Source of the DNA: Gleimia coleocanis DSM 15436
Lineage (GTDB): Bacteria > Actinomycetota > Actinomycetes > Actinomycetales > Actinomycetaceae
Direction of reading: 5' to 3'
DNA: 64,000 bases
Assembly (NCBI RefSeq): GCF_000159015.1
Contig: NZ_DS999544.1
Span: 62,001-126,000 of the forward strand
Part shown: positions 39,364 through 47,892 of the stretch, piece by piece
Numbering within the stretch: position 1 is the stretch's first letter
Layout: every line of letters begins with the position of its first letter
Program-made: the position numbers and the translations under genes
Notes under the pieces: generated by a model
Told to the model about the DNA's origin: nothing
Seen by the model: the letters and a program-made list of their open reading frames with translations, nothing else
Database searches by the model: none

Positions 39364-40196
39364 ATGGAGGCCCCTATACAAAAGCGAAAACTCACCAAGC
39401 TTTTCACCCTAGGAACCACCCTGGCAACCCTGGTACTCGCCACACAAGCCATCACCCTGACCGAAACCGCGGTGGCATTAGAATCCCAAAACTAAGTCCA
39501 AACGCAACGCCCTCGAACTCTAAATATCGTCCAACTCGGCGACTCCTACTCCTCTGGAAACGGCACCGGATAATGGGAACTCGGCAGCGGAAAAGCCTAC
39601 CGCTCCCACCGAAACTGGGGACGCGTCTACACCAGTTGGCTAAACAACCAAGGCATCCACACCACCTTCACCAACCTCGCCCACAGCGGAGCCGTCAGCT
39701 CAGACGTCCTGGTGAAACAAATGCCCCAACTACCACGCAACACCGACATAGTACTAATGACCATCGGTGGAAATGACGTGAAATGCGTGAGTTTGTTGAC
39801 GCCGATGCGGTGATGATTAAGACGGCGTTGCTTGCAGCAGCTGGCGAGCCAACCAGTTTCGGAGAGTTGAGCGCGAAAGAGATGCCATCTTCGGCAGTTG
39901 CGGAAAATGGGGTGGGCAATTCTGCTGGTTCTGTTTCCGAGGGCGGTAAGTTTAATGTCCCCGCTAAATCGCAGGTACCCGCGGTGAAATCTGCGAAGTC
40001 GGTGAGCGGGGTGCAAAAGTCTGGCCTGCAGGTTTCCGGTAAGTCTGATGCTAATGTGTCTGGTAAGTCAGGAGGGAAAGCTGAGAAGCAACTGGCAGTT
40101 ACGGGTGTTTCGCAGCAGTTGCTTTGGTTTACGGCTGTGACTTTCTTAGTTGGTGTGGGTGCGGTTGGTTTTGCGTCGCGCCGCCAGCGTTACTGA
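39364..40196 (+). pseudogene. Decayed cell-wall-anchored GDSL/SGNH lipase
   Basis: Reading from ATG 39364 gives a signal peptide, then in-frame stops at 39493-39495 and 39571-39573. The same frame still shows the SGNH blocks IVQLGDSYSSGNGTG, LAHSGAVSSDV and MTIGGNDVKC. After that the frame shifts and most of the enzyme core is missing. The second half (frame of ATG 39783) is a Ser/Lys/Val-rich linker ending in LAVTG, a hydrophobic helix and RRQR, a sortase-type tail. So at least two stops, one frameshift and one large deletion separate a former surface lipase into fragments. Motif B copies are at 39509-39515 and 39938-39944. Confidence 0.8.
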
Positions 40197-40203
40197 TTGT
40201 CGA

Positions 40204-40353
40204 AGCGTAACTTGCTGGGCTTAGTTTTTAGCTGGTTATTCGTTTAAATTGTCGGAGCGTAACACGCCGCGGATAGGAATCTGGGTGTGTTACGCTTCGA
40301 CGATTAAAAGCTGGGTAACAGCCTGTTTGGTGTTGAGGTGGGAGTGTTACGCT
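40204..40353. repeat. Motif A cluster between the lipase pseudogene and gluQ
   Basis: Cores are at 40204-40211 (+), 40256-40263 (+), 40289-40296 (-) and 40346-40353 (-). The middle two form an inverted pair and likely terminator. The last contains the gluQ stop codon. Confidence 0.75.
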
Positions 40354-41306
40354 TCGGGTGGAATGAAGGTCCAGGATTCGCGGTTCATTTGGGTTGCGTC
40401 AAAGACTTCGCAGAGTTCTTCTAGGGTGTGGGCGGTGAATCCTAGAGAGGCTGCGATTTCTTCGATTACGCGTGTTACGCTCCAGCCGTGGGAGAGTAAT
40501 TCGCGTAGGGTTACGGCTCCGTCTCGTTTGGCGAGTCGCGCTCCGGTGGTGGAGAGTACCAGGGGGACGTGCGCGTAGGTGAATGGTGAGTAGCCGAGTT
40601 CGTGTGCGATATAGGCTTGTGCGGGTGCAGAGCTTAAGAGGTCGTCGGCGCGTACGATTTGGTCTACGTTTTGCCAGGCGTCATCGACCACCACCGCTAA
40701 GTTGTACGCCAAAATGCCGTCGCCGCGCTGTAGGACTACTTGGTCGATGCGTTCGGTGACGGTTCCGAAGAGTTCGTCTTGGATGGTCCATTCGGTGACG
40801 CGGGGGCGTAGTCGCAGCGCGGGAGCGCGGTTTGTGGCTGCGAGTTCAGCGCGTTTGGTTTCGCGTTGGCTTTCGGTGAGTTCCGCGCAGGTTCTGGGGT
40901 AGAATCCGGGGCGTGCGTGGGGTGCGGAGGAGGCTTCGGCGATTTCTTTACGCGAGCAGTAGCATTCGAAGAGTAGCCCTTTTTCTTTGAGGGTTTCGAT
41001 GGCTTGGAGGTGGGCGTCGCGCCGGCTGGATTGGTAGAGGGCGTCGCCGTCCCAGGTGAGTCCGAGGGTGGTGAGGTCTTCGAGTTGGCGTTGGGCGGCT
41101 CCTTTTTTGACGCGGTCGATGTCTTCGACGCGGACTACGAAGTCGCGGTTGCTTTGTTTTGCCCAGATCCAGGCGAGTGTGGCGGTGCGGAGGTTGCCGA
41201 TGTGCATGTCGCCAGAGGGGCTGGGGGCGAAGCGCCCGGCTTTGCGGGGTGTTTTTTCTTCCCGAGGGCGGTTGGTCTGGTCTGTTTGTTGGGTTTCTGG
41301 ACTCAT
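40347..41306 (-). CDS. gluQ: Glutamyl-Q tRNA(Asp) synthetase
   Basis: Attaches glutamate to queuosine at the wobble base of tRNA-Asp. About 319 residues, a truncated glutamyl-tRNA synthetase without anticodon-binding domain. It has GRFAPSPSGDMHIGNLRTA (HIGH-type motif) near residue 25 and a zinc-site pattern CYCS...YPRTC (about 118-145). A KMSKS-like LAKRDGA is near 255. I chose the ATG at 41306; the frame continues upstream to 41375 but the extra residues are not conserved-looking. Its last codons GAA GCG TAA are supplied by motif A; motif A also lies at 40484-40491 and motif B at 41263-41269. Confidence 0.92.
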   Translation of the reverse strand: MSPETQQTDQTNRPREEKTPRKAGRFAPSPSGDMHIGNLRTATLAWIWAKQSNRDFVVRVEDIDRVKKGAAQRQLEDLTTLGLTWDGDALYQSSRRDAHLQAIETLKEKGLLFECYCSRKEIAEASSAPHARPGFYPRTCAELTESQRETKRAELAATNRAPALRLRPRVTEWTIQDELFGTVTERIDQVVLQRGDGILAYNLAVVVDDAWQNVDQIVRADDLLSSAPAQAYIAHELGYSPFTYAHVPLVLSTTGARLAKRDGAVTLRELLSHGWSVTRVIEEIAASLGFTAHTLEELCEVFDATQMNRESWTFIPPEA

Positions 41307-41360
41307 AGTTATTAGTCTAGCTTCCTGGGGTTTTCTTTGAGAATGAAGGGAATGTAGTTT

Positions 41361-41427
41361 ATTTAGACAAACCACCCGAAGTTAGTTTTGGATATTTTCG
41401 TCTTAAAATGTGACACAGATTTAGACA
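41361..41427 (+). promoter_or_regulatory. Candidate methionine-operon control region
   Basis: Two identical 9-mers, ATTTAGACA, lie at 41361-41369 and 41419-41427, on either side of a TAAAAT -10-like box (41404-41409). Further TAGAC/GTCTA half-sites are at 41315-41319 and 41445-41449. TAGAC-type half-sites are the core of corynebacterial McbR operators, so a similar regulator is possible. I see no SAM riboswitch. Confidence 0.35.
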
Positions 41428-41529
41428 GGGTTTTAACCCCAGCGTAGACTTAACGAGGTTAAGAAATAACCCCACTAAAAAATACATGCAGAACTAAACC
41501 CGGTTAGGTAAATACGAAAGGAGGCTCCG

Positions 41530-42528
41530 ATGAGCGCAACCATCTCGCTACACGACGTAACTAAGTGTTACACCATTCGTGGCGGAGCCGATGTAGTAGC
41601 CCTAAACCACGTAAACCTAGAAATCGAAGCCGGTGCAATCCACGGCATCGTCGGACAATCAGGTGCCGGTAAATCCACTCTGATCCGCTGCCTCACCGCC
41701 CTCGAGCACCCCACCGAAGGGGAAATCCTGGTAGGTGGACAGAACCTCTCAGCGCTGTCCGAAAAAGAACTCCGCTTAGAACGCCGCCAAATCGGCATGG
41801 TATTCCAAGCTGCAAATCTGTTTGACGCCCGCACCGCATTAGAAAACGTAGCCTATCCGCTACGCATCACCGGTGTTTCCAAGGAAGAAGCCCGCGCAAA
41901 AGCCACTGAACTACTACAGGTAGTAGGTCTGCGTGGACGCGAAAACTCCTACCCATCACAACTTTCCGGAGGCCAGCGCCAGCGCGTCGGCATCGCCCGC
42001 GCCCTCGCCGCCAAGCCAAGCATTCTACTTTGCGACGAACCAACCTCCGCACTCGACTCTGAAACCACCCGCCAAGTACTGGCACTACTACAGCAGATTC
42101 GCGACCATTTCGGCGTGACCATCGTCATCATCACCCACGAAATGGAAGTAGTCCGCTCCATCTGTGACTCCGTTTCCCTCCTAGAACACGGACAAGTCAT
42201 CGAAACCGGCAAAATCAAAGACGTAGTAGCAGACCCAAATAGTCGCCTGGCGCGCGAACTAGTCCCAGTCCCAAGCATTAATCGCGACGACATTCCAAAG
42301 GGACACGTCGTAATCGACACTGCTTTCACCTCACACCCAGGCATTCCAACCGGTGCAGAACTACTCTCCATCGCCTCCTCATTCGGTGCTGACGTAGCAG
42401 CAGGCACCTTCGAATCCCTACCAAACGTACAGGTCGGTCGCCTCGCCCTAACCGTAGAACAAGGTGACGCCTGGAATGTTATCGAAGCTTTCCGCTCCCG
42501 TGGCTTCCACGCGGAGGTACGCTCATGA
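41530..42528 (+). CDS. metN: Methionine ABC transporter, ATPase
   Basis: Energises uptake of methionine. It has 332 residues: ATPase domain (about 1-245) with Walker A GQSGAGKST, signature LSGGQRQR, Walker B LLCDEPTSALD and switch THEMEV. A C-terminal NIL-type ligand-sensing domain (about 255-332) is typical of MetN, where bound methionine inhibits transport. AAAGGAGG precedes the ATG. It overlaps metI by four bases. Motif B-like sequence is at 41698-41704. Confidence 0.96.
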   Translation: MSATISLHDVTKCYTIRGGADVVALNHVNLEIEAGAIHGIVGQSGAGKSTLIRCLTALEHPTEGEILVGGQNLSALSEKELRLERRQIGMVFQAANLFDARTALENVAYPLRITGVSKEEARAKATELLQVVGLRGRENSYPSQLSGGQRQRVGIARALAAKPSILLCDEPTSALDSETTRQVLALLQQIRDHFGVTIVIITHEMEVVRSICDSVSLLEHGQVIETGKIKDVVADPNSRLARELVPVPSINRDDIPKGHVVIDTAFTSHPGIPTGAELLSIASSFGADVAAGTFESLPNVQVGRLALTVEQGDAWNVIEAFRSRGFHAEVRS

Positions 42529-43229
42529 ACACCGCACTGCTGGAACAAATCCTGCCACTCGCAGTAGACAACACGGAATGGCTCGTCCTCGAAAAAACTT
42601 TCGGCTGGGCAGTAGTAGAAACCCTGCTCATGACCTTCATTTCCTCAATCCTCACCGTGATTTTAGGAATCCCGCTGGGACTGCTCGCAGTCTCCACCAG
42701 CAAAGACGGACTAACCCCGAACCGCTTCGCGAACCAGATTCTCTCTGCCATCGTGAACATCGGACGCTCCATCCCATTCATCATCCTGATCGTCGCAATC
42801 CTGCCATTCACCCGCTTCATCGTGGGAACCACCATCGGTTGGCAAGCAGCCCTGGTGCCACTAACTATTAGTGCCGTACCATTCTTCGCGCGCCTCGTAG
42901 AAACCTCAGTGCGTTCAGTAGACTCAGGAAAAATCGAAGCCGCACAAATGATGGGCGCTACCCGCCTAGGCATCATGTTCGGCGTCCAAATCCGAGAAGC
43001 TCTCCCAGCCCTCGTACAATCCATCACCGTTCTAGTAATCAGCCTGCTCGGTTTCTCCGCCATGGCAGGTACTATCGGCGCCGGTGGCTTAGGGCAGCTG
43101 GCAATCAACTACGGCTACAACCGCTTCATGCCAACCGTCATGCTGGTATCAGTAATCGGCGTAGTCATCATCGTACAAGTCATCCAAATGGTCGGCGATA
43201 TGATCAGCCGACTGGTAGACCACCGCTGA
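42525..43229 (+). CDS. metI: Methionine ABC transporter, permease
   Basis: A 234-residue membrane subunit with five or six helices. EAAQMMGATRLGIMFGVQIREALP near residue 145 is the coupling loop, and FSAMAGTIGAGGLGQLAINYGYNRF is a MetI family region. The ATG overlaps the metN stop. metQ follows after 141 bp, a gap with motif B (43269-43275), so metQ may be separately tuned. Confidence 0.96.
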   Translation: MNTALLEQILPLAVDNTEWLVLEKTFGWAVVETLLMTFISSILTVILGIPLGLLAVSTSKDGLTPNRFANQILSAIVNIGRSIPFIILIVAILPFTRFIVGTTIGWQAALVPLTISAVPFFARLVETSVRSVDSGKIEAAQMMGATRLGIMFGVQIREALPALVQSITVLVISLLGFSAMAGTIGAGGLGQLAINYGYNRFMPTVMLVSVIGVVIIVQVIQMVGDMISRLVDHR

Positions 43230-43370
43230 GCAACTACCAGTCGGGTAAACGCCAAGGCCACGCAGGCCGCCCTCGGAAAAGCGCAACCACAAACAAAACA
43301 GTATTTAACGCGCCCAAAATCCGCACAGCATAACGCCAAAACCAAAGACTTAAAAGAAAAAGGAAAAATC

Positions 43371-44207
43371 ATGTCCGTAAAAATCACTCGCGCCCAGTTC
43401 TTCTTCGCAGCAACCGCAGTCGCAGCACTAACCCTCTCCGCCTGTGGTGGCACCGCCGACAAAGCAGCCGAAACCACTGAAGGTGGCGTACAGGTAGTTA
43501 AAGTAGCTGCCTCCCCATCTCCACACGCAGAAATCCTGCAGTTCATTGACGACAACCTCGCAGCAGAAGCTGGCATCGACCTGGAAATCATCGAATACTC
43601 TGACTACGTTATTCCAAACGAAGTACTGGTATCCGGCGAAGTAGACGCAAACTTCTTCCAGACCCTCCCATACCTGGAAGAACAGGGTCCAAAGTTAGGT
43701 CTAAAGGGTACCGCCGGCAAGGGCGTGCACCTGGAACCACTGGGCCTGTACTCTGCAAAAGTTAAGGACGTAAAGGAACTTAAGGACGGCGCAGTAATCG
43801 GCATCATTGCTGACACCGTGAACCAGGCTCGCGCACTACGCCTACTGGAATCCGAAGGCTTCGTGGAACTTCCAAAGTCCGGTGACGTAAACATTCACAC
43901 CGTGAAGAAGCTAAAGAACTTCGAATGGCGTGAAGTTGAAGGCGCACAGCTGGTACGCTCCCTGCAAGACGTTGACGCTGCAGTTATCAACGGCAACTAC
44001 GCTCAAGAAGGCGGCCTATCCTTTAACAAGGACGCAATCGTAGGTGAACCAACCGAAAACAACCCAGCATCTAACCTGCTGGTATGGCGCACCGAAGATG
44101 ACGGCGTAGAAAAGATCCAGAAGCTCGAACAGCTACTGCACTCTGATGAAGTACGCGAATTCATCGAAAAGACCTGGACCGACGGTTCCGTAATCCCAGT
44201 TTTCTGA
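43371..44207 (+). CDS. metQ: Methionine-binding lipoprotein (NlpA/MetQ family)
   Basis: Captures methionine for MetNI. It has 278 residues, with a signal peptide ending in lipobox LSAC near residue 23. VVKVAASPSPHAEILQF, EVDANFFQTLPYLEEQ and AVINGNYAQEGGL are NlpA/MetQ hallmarks and line the ligand pocket. A long terminator follows. Confidence 0.95.
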   Translation: MSVKITRAQFFFAATAVAALTLSACGGTADKAAETTEGGVQVVKVAASPSPHAEILQFIDDNLAAEAGIDLEIIEYSDYVIPNEVLVSGEVDANFFQTLPYLEEQGPKLGLKGTAGKGVHLEPLGLYSAKVKDVKELKDGAVIGIIADTVNQARALRLLESEGFVELPKSGDVNIHTVKKLKNFEWREVEGAQLVRSLQDVDAAVINGNYAQEGGLSFNKDAIVGEPTENNPASNLLVWRTEDDGVEKIQKLEQLLHSDEVREFIEKTWTDGSVIPVF

Positions 44208-44230
44208 GACTGAGAAAAATCTAAAACTAA

Positions 44231-44273
44231 GGGCGGTAGGCACTTTCTTGGAAGTGCCTACCGCCCAGTTTTT
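44231..44273 (+). terminator. met operon terminator
   Basis: A perfect 15-bp stem has left arm 44231-44245 and right arm 44252-44266, and GTTTTTCTTT follows. Confidence 0.88.
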
Positions 44274-44309
44274 CTTTAAGTTTTATTTTCCGCTCTCGGG
44301 AAGAACGTT

Positions 44310-44948
44310 TTAGTCGACTACGCCGTACAAGCGGTCGCCTGCATCGCCCAAGCCAGGCACAATGTAAGCGTGTTCGTTGAGGCGTTCATCAACGGACGCG
44401 GTAACGATGTTTACGTCCGCGCGTTCACCAACAGCTTCTTCAACGGTCTTGAGGCCCTCTGGAGCAGCCAGCAAACAGATGCAGGTAACTTCACGCGCAC
44501 CACGTTCCAGCAGGTATTCGATTGCTGCAATCATGGAGTGTCCGGTTGCCAACATTGGGTCGAGGATGAAGCAGTGACGACCAGACAGGTCATCTGGCAG
44601 ACGGTTTGCGTAGGTTTCAACGGCCAGAGTCTGTTCGTCGCGCTTCATGCCGAGGAAGCCAACTTCAGCGGTTGGGATCATGCGGGTCATACCTTCGAGC
44701 ATGCCCAGGCCTGCGCGGAGGATTGGGATGACGATTGGGCGTGGCTCACTGATACGTTTGCCGATGGTTTCGGCAACTGGGGTTTTGATTTTGATGTCTT
44801 CTACCTGGACGTCGCGGGTTGCTTCGTAGGCCAGGAGGGTGACCAGTTCGTCTGCGAGCTGGCGGAAGATAGCTGATGGGGTGCGTTCGTCACGCAGTAC
44901 GGTCAGCTTGTGGTCAATGAGTGGGTGATTAGCAATGTGTAAACGCAT
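44310..44948 (-). CDS. upp: Uracil phosphoribosyltransferase
   Basis: Salvages uracil to UMP with PRPP. It has 212 residues, normal length. The PRPP-binding loop is [14 protein letters not shown] near residue 125, and the C-terminal uracil-binding stretch is [29 protein letters not shown] near 75 is also conserved. It is divergent from tadA. Confidence 0.97.
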   Translation of the reverse strand: MRLHIANHPLIDHKLTVLRDERTPSAIFRQLADELVTLLAYEATRDVQVEDIKIKTPVAETIGKRISEPRPIVIPILRAGLGMLEGMTRMIPTAEVGFLGMKRDEQTLAVETYANRLPDDLSGRHCFILDPMLATGHSMIAAIEYLLERGAREVTCICLLAAPEGLKTVEEAVGERADVNIVTASVDERLNEHAYIVPGLGDAGDRLYGVVD

Positions 44949-45030
44949 ACTTCTAAAATACCGCGTTTTGGGGTGTGGGTGTGAGTTCCCGGGGCGGATT
45001 ATTTATTGTTTTTACGATAGGCTGGTGGCT

Positions 45031-45510
45031 ATGGGTGGTTTTGTTTCTTCATTGACACCGGCAGATTTCCCTGTGTTTATGCGTCAGGCGATGAATTTGG
45101 CAGCTGAGGCTGAGCGGGCGGGGGATGTGCCGGTTGGCGCGCTTTTAGTTTCCGAGGGCGGTGAAGTTATTGCCACCGGTTTTAATACGCGTGAGGCTGC
45201 GTGTGATCCTTGTGGTCATGCGGAGGTGAATGTTTTACGGGCGGCGGCTGCGAAGTTGGGGACGTGGAGGTTTCCGTCTTATACGCTGGTGGTGACGTTG
45301 GAGCCTTGTGTTATGTGTGCGGGGGCGATTGTTTCTGCGCGCGTGGGGCGCGTAGTCTTTGGAGCTTGGGATCGGGCAGCGGGGGCTTGTGGGTCGTTGC
45401 GTGATGTTGTGCGTGATCCGCGGGTGAATCACCAGGTTGAGGTGTTTTCCGGGGTCTTAGAAAAGGAATGTGAAACACAGTTGTTGGAGTTTTTCCAAGC
45501 TAAGCGTTGA
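45031..45510 (+). CDS. tadA: tRNA-specific adenosine deaminase
   Basis: Converts the wobble adenosine of tRNA-Arg(ACG) to inosine. About 159 residues. The zinc site is HAEVNVL near residue 63 and EPCVMCAGA near 92, the deaminase signature. I chose ATG 45031; an in-frame GTG at 44935 would add 32 unconserved residues overlapping the upp start. Motif B at 45153-45159 encodes SEGG. tRNA-Ser lies 44 bp downstream. Confidence 0.93.
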   Translation: MGGFVSSLTPADFPVFMRQAMNLAAEAERAGDVPVGALLVSEGGEVIATGFNTREAACDPCGHAEVNVLRAAAAKLGTWRFPSYTLVVTLEPCVMCAGAIVSARVGRVVFGAWDRAAGACGSLRDVVRDPRVNHQVEVFSGVLEKECETQLLEFFQAKR

Positions 45511-45554
45511 GTGTAAAATGAGTTTGTACTGTGCGGTTTTCTGCATGAGTATTT

Positions 45555-45640
45555 GGTAGCGTGTCCGAGCGGCCGAAGGTGCAACACTCGAAATGTTGTG
45601 TGGTGAATAGCCACCGCGGGTTCAAATCCCGCCGCTACCG
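45555..45640 (+). tRNA. tRNA-Ser (anticodon CGA)
   Basis: The acceptor stem GGTAGCG pairs with CGCTACC, with discriminator G. The anticodon loop is CTCGAAA between CAACA and TGTTG. A long variable arm, as in tRNA-Ser, precedes the T-arm GCGGG-TTCAAAT-CCCGC. CCA is not encoded. Confidence 0.95.
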
Positions 45641-45646
45641 CTGTCA

Positions 45647-45692
45647 AACCCCCCGGAATCTTGCGGAAAAGTAAGGCTCCGGGGGTTCTTGT
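45647..45692 (+). terminator. Terminator after tRNA-Ser
   Basis: AACCCCCCGGA (45647-45657) pairs with TCCGGGGGTT (45678-45687), with one bulged C, and CTTGT follows. Confidence 0.7.
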
Positions 45693-45787
45693 ATGACTTG
45701 CGAGAGGGACTGAGGATCGTTGGGGATCATGTGCCTGCTACGTGCCAGTCGGAATATGGGATTTTAGTAAGTTTTTTAGAAAAATAT

Positions 45788-45830
45788 ACTAAAACGCTCT
45801 TGTTTCATCGGAAAACTAAGGCGTTTTAGT
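45788..45830 (-). terminator. Hairpin at the 3' end of DUF559-like copy 2
   Basis: ACTAAAACGC (45788-45797) pairs with GCGTTTTAGT (45821-45830). The surrounding words TTTTAGT-AGTTTTT occur as a direct repeat on both sides (about 45765 and 45824). Confidence 0.5.
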
Positions 45831-45845
45831 GAGTTTTTCAAAATA

Positions 45846-46826
45846 TTAGACAATTTTCAGTTTGCGAGGCACTGGCACATGTAGTTTTGCTGCTAGGATT
45901 TGCGCAAACGCAGGTAAGCGAAGCTCTTTACTATTTACCCGTACCACTACAAAACCTGCAGCCGTAAGTGAAACTTCGCGATCTTTCTCATCTGCATATG
46001 AATCAGCAGAAGTGTACTTTTCGTTACCGTCGATTTCAATGATGGTGTTGTATTCCGGTAAATATAGATCCCCAAAACGTTCCTTACCGTTTATAACTAC
46101 ACGTTTTTGAGATTCAATGTTGGTGATCCCTAACTGGTACAGAGCAACTCGTACGGCAGATTCGGCAGCTGATTCCGCAAAAGGATCTAATAGTTTTAGG
46201 CGACTTTGCAATCGTTGCTGATATTTTTTCGCGAAATAGGTGGATGCGTACTGTTCTAGGTCTTTAATAATTCGTTTCCAAAGTTCTATACCGGCAACTT
46301 TGTTGAATCGGTTGAATTTTAGGGTTTTACGAGCTAATCCATCGGCAGAGACGAACGCCTCGTAGGGATCAGTTAGGCAGAGTAATTCTAAAACGGTTAG
46401 ATACGCGTTGAGAGTGGGAATTCCGTTAATTAAGGTGACTGCATCTTTTGGGTAGTTTTTGTGTTGGCGTTTTATGAGTGTAGGTTTTATTGTGGGTTTT
46501 TCGGGTGAAGCTCCGTGGTAGCATCCGATGGTGTTTTGATTGTTTGTGCCAGTGCTTGTCCCTAAGTAGATGGTGTTGTGTTGGTTCCATGCTGGCGCAC
46601 CGTATTGAAGTGCGGCAGTTATTCCACTTAGAAATAAGGGAAGTTTAGAGCGTTGTATAGCAAGTTTTGCTAGGAATAGTAGCACTGACCGGTGGATTTC
46701 CCATGGGGGAGTGTTGAGGGAGAATTCGAGCCAGTGGGTTTTGGTGACTTGTACGCGTTTTAACGGGTAGGTGGGTGGGGTTTCGCCTGTGTGGTTTGGT
46801 GGGGTGGGGATCCAGGTGGTTTTCAT
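45846..46826 (-). CDS. DUF559/AbiEi-like protein with C-terminal nuclease-type domain (copy 2)
   Basis: A 326-residue paralogue of 32347-33321. The C-terminal domain shows the Vsr/DUF559 pattern clearly: Asp in RFGDLYLP, then IIEIDGNEKY, then DEKDREVSLTAAGFVVVRV and NSKEL. The middle has NYPKDAVTLINGIPTLNAY and LLDPFAESAAESAVRVAL, shared with copy 1. Overall similarity is moderate, so the two are old duplicates or separate arrivals. Upstream elements also match: DnaA-box TTATCCACA and motif B. Function unknown; a nuclease in defence or repair, or an AbiEi-type regulator, are the options. Confidence 0.62.
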   Translation of the reverse strand: MKTTWIPTPPNHTGETPPTYPLKRVQVTKTHWLEFSLNTPPWEIHRSVLLFLAKLAIQRSKLPLFLSGITAALQYGAPAWNQHNTIYLGTSTGTNNQNTIGCYHGASPEKPTIKPTLIKRQHKNYPKDAVTLINGIPTLNAYLTVLELLCLTDPYEAFVSADGLARKTLKFNRFNKVAGIELWKRIIKDLEQYASTYFAKKYQQRLQSRLKLLDPFAESAAESAVRVALYQLGITNIESQKRVVINGKERFGDLYLPEYNTIIEIDGNEKYTSADSYADEKDREVSLTAAGFVVVRVNSKELRLPAFAQILAAKLHVPVPRKLKIV

Positions 46827-46867
46827 ATTCCCCAGGTTAGAAAGTTTTGCGTGAGTTTGTTTGGGGT

Positions 46868-46889
46868 TGTGGATAACTTTCTCGAGGGC
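46868..46889 (-). promoter_or_regulatory. Motif B and DnaA-box upstream of DUF559-like copy 2
   Basis: On the minus strand, motif B (46883-46889) is followed by TTATCCACA (46868-46876), 42 bp before the start codon. Confidence 0.5.
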
Positions 46890-46933
46890 GGTTTTCTAGG
46901 GCGCTTGAAAATTTAAGGTTAGTTGCAGTAACT

Positions 46934-46973
46934 ATTTGTCCCCCCGCGATAAATGGTTCGCGGGGGGACAAAT
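46934..46973. terminator. sodA terminator
   Basis: ATTTGTCCCCCCGCG (46934-46948) pairs perfectly with CGCGGGGGGACAAAT (46959-46973) around a 10-base loop. It lies just past the sodA stop on the minus strand. Confidence 0.8.
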
Positions 46974-46993
46974 ATTAGTTTAAGGTGTTAGTT

Positions 46994-47617
46994 TTAAGCC
47001 TTGATTAGGCCACTGAAGGTGGAACGTGCAGCGGTAAAGCGAGCTGCTACGTTTGCCCAGTCAACTACGTTCCACCATGCAGAAACATAGTCTGCCTTTA
47101 CGTTTACGTAGTCCAAGTAGAATGCGTGTTCCCACATGTCCAGCATCAGCAGTGGCACGGTGCCTACTGGGATGTTGCCTTGCTGGTCGAACAGCTGGAA
47201 GGTTACCAGACGCTGGCCCAGGGTGTCCCATGCCAGGATTGCCCAGCCGGAGCCCTGAATACCCATTGCGGTAGCTGCGAACTGTGCCTGGAACTTTTCG
47301 AAGGAACCGAAGAATTCGTCGATGGCTGCTGCCAGTTCGCCTTCTGGGCGGGAAGCGCCTTCACCGGTCATGTTGGTCCAGAATACGGAGTGGTTAGAGT
47401 GGCCACCCAGGTTGAATGCCAGGTTCTTTTCGTGCAGGTTAATAGCTGCGTGGTCGCCAGCTTCGCGGGCTGCTTCGAGCTTTTCCAGTGCTAGGTTTGC
47501 ACCTGCAACGTAGGCTGCGTGGTGCTTGGAGTGGTGCAGTTCCATGATGCGTGCGGAGATGTGTGGTTCCAGCGCGCCGTAGTCGTAGCCGAGTTCTGGC
47601 AGGGTGTAAATAGCCAT
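46994..47617 (-). CDS. sodA: Superoxide dismutase (Fe/Mn)
   Basis: Converts superoxide to peroxide and oxygen. It has 207 residues. Metal ligands: His28 in ELHHSKHH, His76 in [10 protein letters not shown], and the Asp and His of [11 protein letters not shown]. There is no signal peptide, so it is cytosolic. Strongly biased codons and a clear AGGAG-like site suggest high expression. No repeats lie inside. Confidence 0.97.
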   Translation of the reverse strand: MAIYTLPELGYDYGALEPHISARIMELHHSKHHAAYVAGANLALEKLEAAREAGDHAAINLHEKNLAFNLGGHSNHSVFWTNMTGEGASRPEGELAAAIDEFFGSFEKFQAQFAATAMGIQGSGWAILAWDTLGQRLVTFQLFDQQGNIPVGTVPLLMLDMWEHAFYLDYVNVKADYVSAWWNVVDWANVAARFTAARSTFSGLIKA

Positions 47618-47892
47618 TGTTACTCCTATTTATATGTAGCTTCTAAGAGAAGCTACGGTTGTGGTCAGGTGGGACTGTCGTCCCGTCTCTTCCACCTTAG
47701 CGCGGAAAAATGAAAATAGTGTGACCACGCTTAATTAATAGGTGTATTTCACTTATTTCTGGGACTCTTCTGCGTGGGAACTTAAACTCGCGCGCAGGGC
47801 AAACGCGGGAACTGAGTTTCGCGCGCAGAAGATATGCACAGCGTCAGAGCTGCCATTGCACTTCGGGGCTACCGGCTCTACATTTAGTAGTT

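Noticed and set aside
41376-41529. SAM riboswitch before metN
   Set aside because: None of the conserved SAM-I or SAM-IV core words is present; only short GGTT/AACC palindromes are seen.
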